Source of the DNA: Bacillota bacterium
GTDB lineage: Bacteria; Bacillota; Clostridia; Clostridiales; Clostridiaceae
Direction of reading: 5' to 3'
Assembly (NCBI GenBank): GCA_030706015.1
Contig: JAUZPI010000017.1
Coordinates: 1-63,208 of the forward strand
DNA length: 63,208 nucleotides
This document shows, one piece after another, positions 8,270 to 16,401 of the stretch (its first letter is position 1; each line of letters starts with the position of its first letter). Under the pieces are notes generated by a model. It was given only the letters and a program-made list of their open reading frames with translations, ran no database searches and was not told the origin of the DNA. Made by a program: the position numbers and the translations under genes.

Positions 8270-8776
8270 TCAATCTATAATCATGCTTTCTTTTAAAATA
8301 AGCCACAAATTTTCTTCATCATAGCCCTTAATCACAGCTCTAATAGTATGATTAGGATATAATCTCTCAGGGATTGTACTATTTTTACATTCTTCGTAAT
8401 CTGCTATTGCTACAATATTATTTTCTAAATTGATTAGTATACCTTGAGGATAAAAGACCTCAATAGTACCCATAATTTCTTGATTAATCCTAAATTTATT
8501 TTTCGTTTCTTCCCATTCGTTTAATAATTCTTTTTTATACTCCAACCATACGGAGTTAAACTTTGATGGATTAATTTTTATGACATTTGATTCAAATCCA
8601 CTAAAATCTAAATATCCTTCAGATAACAAAAAATCATATTCTTCATCTTTTCTGTTAGAAGCAATAAATCCCATACTTGATTTAAATATTTGTCTTATTG
8701 CATATCCATCTTCAACCTCTAGGAAAATATATCCATATATATCTGAAAGGCTATCTTGATATTTATAATAATCCAT
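8270..8776 (-). CDS. Hypothetical cassette protein with S1-like C-terminal domain
   Basis: 168 residues from the ATG at 8776 (an upstream frame start at 8785 is an ATG-less extension). The C-terminal part (GTIEVFYPQGILINLENNIV, then ADYEE and IRAVIKGYDEENLWLILKES) has the strand pattern and spacing of an S1-like OB fold. The first half is unrecognised. The gene sits alone between elements C and B, and inverted copies of GTTATAGGAARTAACAAYG flank it on both sides (8213-8228 and 8883-8902), like the two ends of a mobile cassette. The function is unknown. Confidence 0.6.
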   Translation of the reverse strand: MDYYKYQDSLSDIYGYIFLEVEDGYAIRQIFKSSMGFIASNRKDEEYDFLLSEGYLDFSGFESNVIKINPSKFNSVWLEYKKELLNEWEETKNKFRINQEIMGTIEVFYPQGILINLENNIVAIADYEECKNSTIPERLYPNHTIRAVIKGYDEENLWLILKESMIID

Positions 8777-8894
8777 AACCAACACCTGCTAATCAAATTT
8801 ATTTAGTTTCCAATTATTACTGATATTTTAAGTTATACTTCAGATTATCAACTAAAATCGGAGGCTCCAGAGATTGGCCCCAACATTGTTATTT

Positions 8895-8982
8895 CCTATA
8901 ACGTCTCTTACTCCCGACGTTTGCCAACCTTAGATAGCTCTTATCTTAGGCTGGCAAATGTAGGTCAGTGAATGAGGATATT
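8895..8982 (-). repeat. attC-like imperfect palindrome C
   Basis: Minus strand: a central stem ACATTTGCCAGCCT/AGGTTGGCAAACGT around a 16-nt loop, followed by GGGAGTAAGAGACGTTATAGG, which carries the core GTTATAG preceded by GAC as in B and D. The opposite outer arm (CCTCATTCACTGACC) is degenerate and lies inside the reading frame of the broken TPR gene. The core is about 120 nt upstream of the next cassette gene. It is the weakest of the five on its left arm. Confidence 0.4.
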
Positions 8983-9294
8983 TGGTCTCAGTATCAATAC
9001 ACATTTCATAATTTTCTATTGCATGTTCGTAATCCCCCAGTGACGCATGACACTCAGCTAGTTGTAAATAAGCCTGCGCTAGTTGTCCTTCTTCTGGCCA
9101 CTGAACTATTATTATACCTAGTAATTTTATAGCCTCTTAGATTAAAAACTTTTTCCAGTTTCACTAAGAGCGAGGGCCTTAATTCGCGTGTACTGGGCTT
9201 TATTATGACTTTCTCTACTCCTATTTAGTCTGATAAAGAAGTCTATTCTATCACTTTCATCCCAATTTGAACCTCTATACAAATTATGATTCAT
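8930..9294 (-). pseudogene. TPR-type protein, frameshifted and cut off by repeat C
   Basis: It starts at the ATG at 9294 behind GAGAGAATTAGCA and reads MNHNLYRGSNWDESDRIDFF to SETGKSF, then a stop. A change of frame plus one more stop leads to a clear tetratricopeptide segment, EAIKLLGIIIVQWPEEG, QAYLQLAECHASLGDYEHAI. After LTYICQP the sequence turns into the stem of repeat C and stops. So it is a TPR protein with a frameshift, a nonsense codon and a missing C-terminus. The ATG is 35 nt downstream of the core of repeat D, the cassette layout again. Confidence 0.6.
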
Positions 9295-9324
9295 TGCTAA
9301 TTCTCTCTAGTTTTTTATGATAAT

Positions 9325-9466
9325 GGCGTATAACGTTTCGCATTCAAGACGTTCCTGAACCGGACCCCACAGGAATACCCCATAGCTGCGCTCGCGCCGG
9401 TGAAGGAATGTGCTTTGGCTGCTTCTCAAGCCAAAGAGGACTTGAGTGTTTTGTTATAGGACGTCC
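9325..9466 (-). repeat. attC-like imperfect palindrome D
   Basis: Best-formed element. Minus strand: GTCCTATAACAAAACACTCA at one end, CGTCTTGAATGCGAAACGTT followed by ATACGCC at the other, so outer boxes CTATAAC/GTTATAC and ACTCAAG/CTTGAAT pair with a few unpaired bases between, as in attC. Inside: a stem CTTTGGCTtgagaagcAGCCAAAG, then GCACATTCCTTCACCGG facing CCGGTTCAGGAACG. The inverse core begins 1-2 turns after the stop of the PLD-like gene (9468). It shares long blocks with A and B. Confidence 0.65.
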
Positions 9467-9467
9467 T

Positions 9468-10592
9468 TTACTTTGTGTTATCAATATCAACATTAATTGC
9501 TTTGGATGCATTATCGCTTATTATGGTATTTATCTCCTTGATACTATTTATAATGCTCTCTAATTCTAATTTCAAATTTTCAATATCTTCTTCAGCGTTT
9601 TCACATAAACCACAAAGCACATCTCTCGCATCATCAGATGCCTTTTCAATATAGTGTTCCAAGTACTCATCATAAGCAACTCCAGAATATTCTTCAAAAC
9701 AATCATCAAATGCGTTTTGAAATGAATATCTTACAAAATCATAAAATGGTTTATCTATTCCTATTAAATCCAAAATAAAATTAATATTAATATTGCTATA
9801 TATGTCTGCTATTTGATTAAGAGGCTCTTCTAGCTCATATTCATCACAATTAACCTCATCGATTAAACCTTCTATTTCCTCTAATTCATATAAATCATAC
9901 CTTAATTCATATAAATCATTTTCTGAAAATCCTGTTTCATCATTGATAAATATATACTTGTTAAAACGCTCACTAAATATAAACAACGTATCAAGAATAT
10001 AATCATAATGATTAACTAGCCTTGTTAGTATACTTAACATTGCTAATCTTAGCTTATTAAACTCGTCAGTAAAATATGGAATAGATTCTTCCTTAAGATT
10101 GTCAAAGAATGATTTATACAATTCTTTTATAAACTCTTTATCACTAATTAATACCCCAGTTTCATAGTTCTTTGCACTTTCATTTGAAAAGTTAGCAGAA
10201 CCAATATATACTATATTTTCTGTACCTATTATTTTTGCATGATTATTAAAATTAAAGAAAGGTATGATAGGAGCGTTAAAATCATCTGGATTTAGCTTCT
10301 TTAGATATGCATCTATATTTGTACTTGCAGCTCTTCTCAAGTATTCTCCCGCGCTGGAAGTTGCATACCAGTTAAATCTTGATGGTATATTGGTAATTAT
10401 CTGAATATCAACTGTTTCTCCAAGTTCTAATAACTTATTAAACAACTTATCATCTCTCGTACCTTTAGATAAATTAAAAGTAACTATTCTGATAATCTGT
10501 GCATTTTTAAAATCATCTAATACTTCTTGATATCCTAAAGTATCTTTTGACGATACAAAAGTACCTTGTTTAAAATCTAACTTAACATTCAT
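9468..10592 (-). CDS. PLD-like domain protein (possible nuclease or defence protein)
   Basis: 374 residues, start ATG at 10592 with AAAAAGGGGTG upstream. The N-terminal 170 residues are a phospholipase-D-like fold: FKNAQIIRIVTFNLS, then NNHAKIIGTENIVYIGSANF with GSANFS. The HxKxxxxD motif is present once as HAKIIGTE, the final Asp being Glu. The C-terminal 200 residues are very acidic, Tyr-rich and helical (ELEEIEGLIDEVN, YDEYLEHYIEKASDD). Single-HKD proteins of this size occur in restriction and phage-defence settings, but activity here is not shown. The gene is flanked by inverted GTTATAGGACRTC motifs (9453-9465 and 10622-10632) of repeats D and E, consistent with a mobile cassette. Confidence 0.65.
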   Translation of the reverse strand: MNVKLDFKQGTFVSSKDTLGYQEVLDDFKNAQIIRIVTFNLSKGTRDDKLFNKLLELGETVDIQIITNIPSRFNWYATSSAGEYLRRAASTNIDAYLKKLNPDDFNAPIIPFFNFNNHAKIIGTENIVYIGSANFSNESAKNYETGVLISDKEFIKELYKSFFDNLKEESIPYFTDEFNKLRLAMLSILTRLVNHYDYILDTLFIFSERFNKYIFINDETGFSENDLYELRYDLYELEEIEGLIDEVNCDEYELEEPLNQIADIYSNININFILDLIGIDKPFYDFVRYSFQNAFDDCFEEYSGVAYDEYLEHYIEKASDDARDVLCGLCENAEEDIENLKLELESIINSIKEINTIISDNASKAINVDIDNTK

Positions 10593-10621
10593 TTATTTCA
10601 CCCCTTTTTTTCATTACAGAT

Positions 10622-10756
10622 GTCCTATAACTCTTAGAAGTGTATCTGAAGTTGAGCACGTTTTTAACTAATGCCTGCCTTTTCAAGACAATTCAGGCAT
10701 TAATTAAATTATTTTTTCAGAATCCTGCTCAATTTCAGATATACTCCAGTTGAACG
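10622..10756 (-). repeat. attC-like imperfect palindrome E
   Basis: Minus strand: GTTCAACTGGAGTATATCTG, AATTGAGC ... GCTCAACTTCAGATACACTT, then GAGTTATAGG. GTTCAAC fits RYYYAAC and GTTATAG is the same core as C. A long outer stem (ATATCTGAAATTGAGC against GCTCAACTTCAGATAC) encloses a second stem AATGCCTG/CAGGCATT. The core is 30 nt upstream of the PLD-like gene. It shares architecture but little inner sequence with A, B and D. Confidence 0.45.
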
Positions 10757-10949
10757 ATTCCTGACGACTACTTATGGGATTTCAAAAAATCCCCTACTAG
10801 GTATAACTTATCCTTAGTAATTTTTTCTTTTAATTTTATCATACTTTTATTGTTTTTTATTCATAATTTAACAATAAATTTTATTATTTTCCTCACGCTT
10901 GGTTAGATTTCCCCCCTCCCCAAAATTTTTGTGTTGATTATGTTATTTT
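10757..10949. other. Non-coding spacer between repeat E and the IS91-like remnant
   Basis: AT-rich; a small palindrome GGGATTtcaaaaAATCCC at 10778-10795. The 3' end of the IS91-like element probably lies here, but IS91 elements have no terminal inverted repeats, so I cannot place it. Confidence 0.3.
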
Positions 10950-12119
10950 TTATATATTCGGAGGTGAGCATCCAGTAGGATTCAGTTTTAATTTCCTAGT
11001 CATTGTTCCTTTGCTACAGCATGGACATTTTCTAATTTCTATGCCCGTAATCTTTAACATCAGTTCTTCAACGCTCAATTTTTTACTAAGAAACCTCTCT
11101 TCAATCTTTAATCCTGTGAGTCTTTTACAATTTTTCAATTTCGTTTTTTTATTTCTATTGCCTAAGATGCCATAATGCCGTATCTTAACAAATTTATCAG
11201 GCAGAATATGCATTAGAAATCTTCTTATAAATTCTTCTGCAGTAATAGTCATATGCTTTTCTTTGTTATTATCCTTGTAGTCTCTCCATCTAAATACTAT
11301 ATAACCATTATCAATAAATTCTATTCTGTCATTAGATACTGCTACTCTATGAGTATACCTTCCTAAGTATTGCACAACATATTCTGCACTTTTAAATGGA
11401 GGTTTGCAGTATACAATCCACTCTTTATTGTAAAGCTTACCAACTAACCCTTGAAAGATGTGAGTTTCACCTAAATCACTTAACTTCCCTATAAACTTCA
11501 ATTTAGATCAATAATATGATTGCTGCAGGTATGCAAGAAACTTTCCTCTAAACTTTCTTGACATTACCCTAACGGGGATAAAAAATTTCTTTTTAGAATT
11601 TATCCACTTTAATCCATCTAAAGATAGTCCTCCAGCAGGAACAATACAGTGTATGTGTGGGTGAAACATAAGGTTCTGCCCCCAAGTGTGAAGCAAGGCT
11701 GTTACTCCTATTTGAGTTCCAAGATATTTTCTGTCGCCAGCCAATTCAGCGAGAGTTTCAGAAGCAGCTTTGAAAAGAATTTTGTAGACTTCGTTTTGAT
11801 TGCTCAATGCTATCGCATTAATTTCTTCAGGTAAAGTAAAAACTATATGAAAATATTTAACCGGTAGTAAATCTAGTTTTCTATTCTCCAACCTTTGCTC
11901 TTTGGCTAGACTCTGACACTTAGGACAATGTCTATTTCTACAAGAGTTATAAGATATTTTAATATGACCACATTCGTCACACTCATCAATATGTCCACCT
12001 AATAAAGACGTTCTTCAGGCTTCAATGGCACTCATTGCTTTCAATTGATATAGAGGAAGCTTATATTTTAGTCTATATTTCTGTCCATACTTTTGAAATA
12101 TATCTTGAACCTCATTCAT
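10950..12119 (-). pseudogene. IS91-family (HUH, Y2) transposase, two in-frame stops
   Basis: One frame of 389 codons from the ATG at 12119 with two TGA stops: one after KAMSAIEA (about 12008) and one after LQQSYY (11508). Read through, it has the IS91 order: a Zn-finger region (ECDECG ... CRNRHCPKCQ), the HUH motif HPHIHCIVPAGG, and the Tyr motif QYLGRYTHRVAVSND near the C-terminus, ending in a CPCC cluster. This transposase family moves by rolling-circle transposition. The gene overlaps the recombinase stop by 8 nt (GATGAATGA), so both form one transcription unit. Inactive as read. Confidence 0.8.
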
Positions 12120-12530
12120 CTAAAGCACCAACTAGGGTATCTAATGGACTTTTTATGGAGTTAAGCTTCACCTTAGTCATACGAAGATATATGCTTGTAG
12201 TACATATATCAGTATGTCCAAGTAACTTTTGAATGCAATATATATCCGTTCCATTCTCTAAGAGATGAGTGGCAAAGCTATGTCTTAAACTATGTACAGT
12301 AACTGGCTTTACTATTCCAGCCTTCTCTTTTGCAGTCTCAACAACTCTTTCAACAGTTCTCGTAGTAAGAGGTTTATTTTCAATTCCGCCAGGGAATAAC
12401 CAGCATTTTGGTTTATAGTATCTGAAATAGTCTCTCAATATTCTTAAGTTGATTTCTAATAGAATAGTTAACCTATCTTTTTACCCCTTACCTTTACAAA
12501 CTTTGATGTTATTCTTATAATCAGTCTACA
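12112..12530 (-). pseudogene. Tyrosine recombinase (Xer/integrase type), C-terminal remnant
   Basis: The intact part (12112-12438) has the catalytic half of a tyrosine recombinase: WLFPGG, TVHSLRHSFATHLLENG (His-x-x-Arg), LLGH and TTSIYL with the nucleophile Tyr, ending SPLDTLVGALDE. The frame continues upstream through RLTILLEIN to an in-frame TAA (12481-12483) inside a KGKG-stop-KDR motif and then decays; the N-terminal DNA-binding half is gone. Genes of this type commonly sit directly in front of IS91-like transposases. There is no insertion between the WLFPGG and TVER segments as IntI integrases have, so I do not call it IntI. Confidence 0.7.
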
Positions 12531-12654
12531 TTTATTAAAGTAATATTGTATGCAGTATAAGTATCCCTTAAGCCTGGCATATCAAATTTAAAATAGCATC
12601 TGGTCTTTTCTAAAGCTTTGATTTAACGCAGAAACCAAGAAATTAAAAGCTATC

Positions 12655-12682
12655 TTGTATTAGAAAGTCAATTCTAATACAA
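12655..12682. repeat. Perfect 11-bp inverted repeat
   Basis: TTGTATTAGAA-agtcaa-TTCTAATACAA. No T-run follows on either strand, so a terminator is unlikely. It lies upstream of the decayed recombinase and could be an operator or a mobile-element end; nothing decides this. Confidence 0.35.
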
Positions 12683-12726
12683 AACAGCTCATATTACTTA
12701 TCTCAGATAGGCAAATTTCTAATAAA

Positions 12727-12894
12727 TTAATTTATAGATATATCCGCTGCTATATTTATTGCCAGTTGATCATACTTATTTTTTATTGCATTTGATCTTT
12801 TAAAGAAACCATGTATATATAATATATTTCGTGCTTCAGCAGGTTCGTCTATGTTTTTTATATAATATGGATTTTGGTTTAATAATCTTAGCAT
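12727..12894 (-). pseudogene. Short remnant, C-terminus of an unrecognised protein
   Basis: A 55-codon frame (MLRLLNQNPYYIKNIDEP to NIAADISIN) without a ribosome binding site and with a stop 5 codons upstream of its ATG. Coding-like composition suggests a truncated gene tail. The family is not recognised. The rest of 12895-13066 is AT-rich and shows no gene. Confidence 0.3.
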
Positions 12895-13066
12895 ATCTTC
12901 GTTGATAGTATATCACATCCGTACGAACTATATTTTTAATATAGTATAAATATTATCTCAAAAATAAAGTTTGAAAGTTTGGTTTACATTAAAATTTACT
13001 TTACATAATATTAATTATGTAAAGTAATGCTCTTAATTAAAATATGCACTACTAAATATGCATATT

Positions 13067-13591
13067 TTAATCCATTATATACTTTTTCTTCAACTTCCAG
13101 GTATTTTCTTCCCATTGAAATATGGTAATATTATCAAAATCTATTGTATACTTATACGGATATCGTGAAACATGATTCATTACATCTTGGAATTTGTTAC
13201 CTACTTTTTTTGAAACTATAGTACAATGAAATACTTTGTTTTTACCTTCATTAGCTTTCCACTCTAGCCAAGGCAATTTCTTTAAACTATCACTAAGCCT
13301 GTCATGAATTTCTACAGCTTCCTTAGAAGGTTGAACATCCATGTAAACTACATCTCTTCTAAAATTCTTATAGCCCTCTAGTTTCATAGGAGCTTTGGTA
13401 TTGCTACTAGTAAAGTCTTCTATGATTTTTTCTAATTCGCTTATATTCTCAGCCTCAAAGGGTGCTTTCAAAGTAATATGCGCTGGCAATTTTGTTCTTC
13501 TTAATTGAAATAATTTACAAACCTCACTAGTTAGCTTTTCATGAAAAACTAAAGCTTCACCTTCCACTAAACAAACTATTACATATCGCAT
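13067..13591 (-). CDS. 2'-5' RNA ligase / cyclic phosphodiesterase superfamily protein
   Basis: 174 residues with the paired HxTx motifs that define the 2H phosphoesterase superfamily: HITL at about residue 39 and HCTI near residue 125, in the usual spacing, with strands in the pattern of LigT-like proteins (PF13563). These enzymes open cyclic 2',3'-phosphates or hydrolyse 2'-5' linked nucleotides; the true substrate is unknown. It lies 13 nt downstream of a small ORF and marks the edge between accessory and backbone DNA. Confidence 0.8.
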   Translation of the reverse strand: MRYVIVCLVEGEALVFHEKLTSEVCKLFQLRRTKLPAHITLKAPFEAENISELEKIIEDFTSSNTKAPMKLEGYKNFRRDVVYMDVQPSKEAVEIHDRLSDSLKKLPWLEWKANEGKNKVFHCTIVSKKVGNKFQDVMNHVSRYPYKYTIDFDNITIFQWEENTWKLKKKYIMD

Positions 13592-13604
13592 AATTATTCA
13601 CCAA

Positions 13605-13808
13605 TCAAGTCCTATCAATTTTATAATCATCTTTTATTAAGCTGCATGGATTAGCTTCTATTCTCTTTCCATCTAATGTACAGTTACCATTCTTCTCTTC
13701 TACTATATCCGAGGAATTTAGTTTCTTACTCATTAATTCCTTCCCTTTATTAGGTAGATAATTACTAGGTAAATCACCAAAATACTCTTTATTTTTCTTA
13801 TTGCTCAT
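13605..13808 (-). CDS. Small hypothetical protein, 67 aa
   Basis: Start at the ATG at 13808, 7-8 nt after a strong AAGGTGG; an upstream GTG-type extension is ignored. Very polar and Lys/Asn-rich (KNKEYFGDLPSNYLPNKGKE), probably unstructured, with two Cys near the C-terminus. This size and composition recall small acid-soluble-like or spore-associated proteins, but no family is recognised. Possibly co-transcribed with the 2H phosphoesterase gene. Confidence 0.6.
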   Translation of the reverse strand: MSNKKNKEYFGDLPSNYLPNKGKELMSKKLNSSDIVEEKNGNCTLDGKRIEANPCSLIKDDYKIDRT

Positions 13809-13901
13809 TAGAATCACCACCTTCTAATGATATTTTAACCTACTTGTTAATTTTTTATATAAACAAATTCATTAATAGACATTATTATAGCAATTTTTAA
13901 T

Positions 13902-14576
13902 TTATTTGTCTTCAAGCTTATTTAAAAGGTTCACTAGATTATAAATAAATCTAGCAGTTATACCCCATATAGTTTCATTTTTAACTTTATAGACATAAAT
14001 ACCATACCTAGTATTACCCCAAGGCTTCGAATATGTTTCAGGTAATCCCAATTCATTAGCTGGCAGAAGTGTTATTTCATTACCATCCTCGTCTTTATAG
14101 GATGGATGAGCCATTAATTTTATATTATATTTTTCTGGTTCATTTTTTATGAAAAAGGATACTGGTACTGTGAATACCTTGTCTACCTCATCTTGACTTA
14201 TCTTTAAATCATCAATATTATCTATATCTGCCACTGCTAAATATCCATCTACTAAAGCTCCAATTGGTGAAAAAATAGTTTCTAGTCCACCGATTATCTT
14301 TATCTTATCCTCGCCTATTCCTAATTCTTCCACAGTTTCTCTTATGGCTGTATCAAGACTGTTTTTATCTTTTTTAGGATTAACTCCTCCCCCAGGAAAG
14401 CAAATTTCACCACCCTGTCTTATATTTAAGCTTCTTTTTTCAAATATAAAATGATATTCATTATCCTTACAAATTAGCAATACCAGTACAGCTGAATTAA
14501 AAAATTCTTCTCTATGACTGATTACTGGAGTCATAGGAATAATACTTTTTAATTTTTCTACTAAATCGTTATTCAT
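13902..14576 (-). CDS. NUDIX hydrolase, CoA pyrophosphatase-like
   Basis: 224 residues. A Nudix box is readable at about residues 60-90: GGGVNPKKD, then AIRETVEELGI (REtVEELG holds the metal-binding glutamates). The preceding FFNSAVLVLLICK and FEKRSLNIRQGGEICFPGG follow the UPF0035/NudL subgroup pattern (CoA diphosphatases, with RxxxxRxxGGxxxFPGG). It probably hydrolyses CoA or another nucleoside diphosphate derivative in the cytosol. The second ATG (14576) has better spacing to GAGG than the first (14582). Confidence 0.8.
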   Translation of the reverse strand: MNNDLVEKLKSIIPMTPVISHREEFFNSAVLVLLICKDNEYHFIFEKRSLNIRQGGEICFPGGGVNPKKDKNSLDTAIRETVEELGIGEDKIKIIGGLETIFSPIGALVDGYLAVADIDNIDDLKISQDEVDKVFTVPVSFFIKNEPEKYNIKLMAHPSYKDEDGNEITLLPANELGLPETYSKPWGNTRYGIYVYKVKNETIWGITARFIYNLVNLLNKLEDK

Positions 14577-14730
14577 GTACATCCATCCTCATATCCTTGC
14601 TATATAAAATTATATGCTTATTTTTTTAAATTTATCCGATAACAAACATGTGCAACTGCCTACAAAATAGCCGCTAGTTCATATATAACTGATTGTAACA
14701 ATAAAAGATACCTGAAATTTTTGATAAAAA

Positions 14731-14758
14731 AACTAGGTAAAGAATGCTTTACCTAGTT
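14731..14758 (-). terminator. Intrinsic terminator after purB
   Basis: AACTAGGTAAAG-aatg-CTTTACCTAGTT, a 12-bp stem followed on the minus strand by a T-run (14726-14730), 40 nt after the purB stop. Confidence 0.85.
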
Positions 14759-14797
14759 TTCTATTATTCACTAAATGATTAAGAATTGTAACGCCTA

Positions 14798-16231
14798 TTA
14801 TACGTTAATATCTACACTTACACCTAATACTTCTTTATTCTCATCTAGTATTGGTTTTATACATTCATTGATAAAATCTACAACCTGGCCAGGTGCTCTG
14901 CCAATAAACTTCTTAGGATCGATAACATCTTTGATTTCTTCTGCATTCATTCTAAATGCTTCATCCTTAATAATTCTATCTATAAGATCATTGTTTAATC
15001 CTTCTTCTTTAATTCTCTTAGAAGTTTCCATGGAGTAAACTCTTATTTTTTCATGAAGTTCTTGTCTGTCTCCACCACGCTTTACAGCTTCCATCATAAT
15101 GTTTTCTGTAGCCATGAATGGTAATTCATTGTTTACATGAGCAGTAATAACCTTATCATAAACAACTAAATTGCTAGAAACGTTTATGTATAGATTTAGA
15201 ACTCCATCCAACGCTAAGAATGCTTCTGCTACAGCTAATCTCTTGTTTGCAGAATCATCTAAAGTTCTTTCGAACCATTGAGTTGCTGCTGTAATTGCTG
15301 GATTTAAAGCATTAACTATAACGTGTCTTGCAAGGGCACTTATTCTTTCTGATCTCATTGGATTTCTCTTGTAAGCCATTGCTGAAGATCCAATTTGATT
15401 CTTTTCAAACGGTTCTTCTACTTCCTTCATGCTTTGTAGTAATCTTAAATCATTACTGAATTTATATGCACTTTGTGCAATTTCTGCTAATGTATTTAAA
15501 ACTATTGAATCTACTTTTCTCGAATAAGTTTGACCAGTAACTTTATATGTTTTATTTGGGAATCCCATTTTTTCAGCTACTTTTCTTTCCAATTCTTTTA
15601 CTGTTTCTTCATTTCCATTAAATAATTCCATAAAACTAGCTTGAGTTCCTGTTGTTCCCTTTACTCCTCTAAGTTTTATGCTGTCAATTACATGGTCAAG
15701 ATTTTCTAAATCTAGTACTAAGTCTTGGATCCAAAGAGTTGCTCTCTTACCAACTGTTGTTAATTGTGCTGGCTGTAAATGAGTGAATCCAAGTGTAGGT
15801 AAATCCTTATATTTAACCGCAAATTGTGACAATGAAGCAATTATATTAACAAGCTTCTTTTTAACAATTTGAAGAGCTTCTTTCATTATAATTAAGTCTG
15901 TATTATCACCAACATAGCAGCTTGTTGCTCCAAGATGTATGATACCTTTAGCTTTTGGGCATTGAACTCCATAAGCATGAACATGACTCATTACATCGTG
16001 ACGAATAACCTTTTCTCTTTCTTCAGCCACTTCATAATTGACATCATTCATATAAGCTTTTAATTCTTCAACTTGTTCATCAGTTATGTTTAATCCTAGT
16101 TCTTTTTCACTTTCTGCTAATGCCACCCATAATTTTCTCCAAGTTGTAAACTTCTTATCATCTGAAAATAAGTATGACATTTCCTTTGAAGCATATCTAC
16201 TATTCAAAGGTGTATTGTATAAGTTTCTCAT
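14798..16231 (-). CDS. purB: Adenylosuccinate lyase
   Basis: 477 residues, starting at the ATG at 16231 (GGAGG 6 nt upstream). Fumarase/aspartase superfamily: the signature SSAMAYKRNP lies at about 282-291, GATSCYVGDN at 101-110 and the THLQPAQ catalytic-His segment at about 150-156. It catalyses two fumarate-releasing steps, of SAICAR and of adenylosuccinate, in purine synthesis. It stands alone, with its own promoter and terminator. Confidence 0.95.
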   Translation of the reverse strand: MRNLYNTPLNSRYASKEMSYLFSDDKKFTTWRKLWVALAESEKELGLNITDEQVEELKAYMNDVNYEVAEEREKVIRHDVMSHVHAYGVQCPKAKGIIHLGATSCYVGDNTDLIIMKEALQIVKKKLVNIIASLSQFAVKYKDLPTLGFTHLQPAQLTTVGKRATLWIQDLVLDLENLDHVIDSIKLRGVKGTTGTQASFMELFNGNEETVKELERKVAEKMGFPNKTYKVTGQTYSRKVDSIVLNTLAEIAQSAYKFSNDLRLLQSMKEVEEPFEKNQIGSSAMAYKRNPMRSERISALARHVIVNALNPAITAATQWFERTLDDSANKRLAVAEAFLALDGVLNLYINVSSNLVVYDKVITAHVNNELPFMATENIMMEAVKRGGDRQELHEKIRVYSMETSKRIKEEGLNNDLIDRIIKDEAFRMNAEEIKDVIDPKKFIGRAPGQVVDFINECIKPILDENKEVLGVSVDINV

Positions 16232-16280
16232 AGCATACCTCCGTGCGTACAAATGGTGTGTTTTTTTACTTATAGTTCAT

Positions 16281-16309
16281 ATTATATCATATATTTGACT
16301 TTCTTGTAA
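16281..16309 (-). promoter_or_regulatory. Sigma-A promoter of purB
   Basis: On the minus strand TTACAA (16304-16309), 17 nt, TATAAT (16281-16286); the ATG is about 50 nt downstream. No purine riboswitch-like structure fits into this short leader. Confidence 0.6.
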
Positions 16310-16374
16310 CATTATTTGTTCGGTTTTTTTAAAATCTTAATTTTTAATTCTGTTATTTATTATTTCCAAAAAAA

Positions 16375-16401
16375 ATAGAAGAATGATTAACATTCTTCTA
16401 T
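16375..16401 (-). terminator. Intrinsic terminator after the HPr gene
   Basis: ATAGAAGAATG-attaa-CATTCTTCTAT followed on the minus strand by eight T residues, 13 nt past the stop. Confidence 0.85.

Noticed and set aside
6034..10756. CRISPR array
   Set aside because: Repeats are 88-197 bp, imperfect, unevenly spaced by whole genes and palindromic; there are no short identical repeats with uniform spacers and no cas genes.
10950..12119. In-frame TGA codons as selenocysteine or recoding
   Set aside because: One TGA replaces a Cys position of the family and the other an ordinary residue, no SECIS-like stem is evident, and the coupled recombinase also has a TAA. Pseudogene decay is simpler.
12112..12438. 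An integron integrase (IntI)
   Set aside because: It ends SPLDTL as IntI does, but the region between WLFPGG and TVER lacks the extra IntI segment and the gene directly overlaps an IS91-type transposase, the usual partner of a different Xer-like recombinase group.
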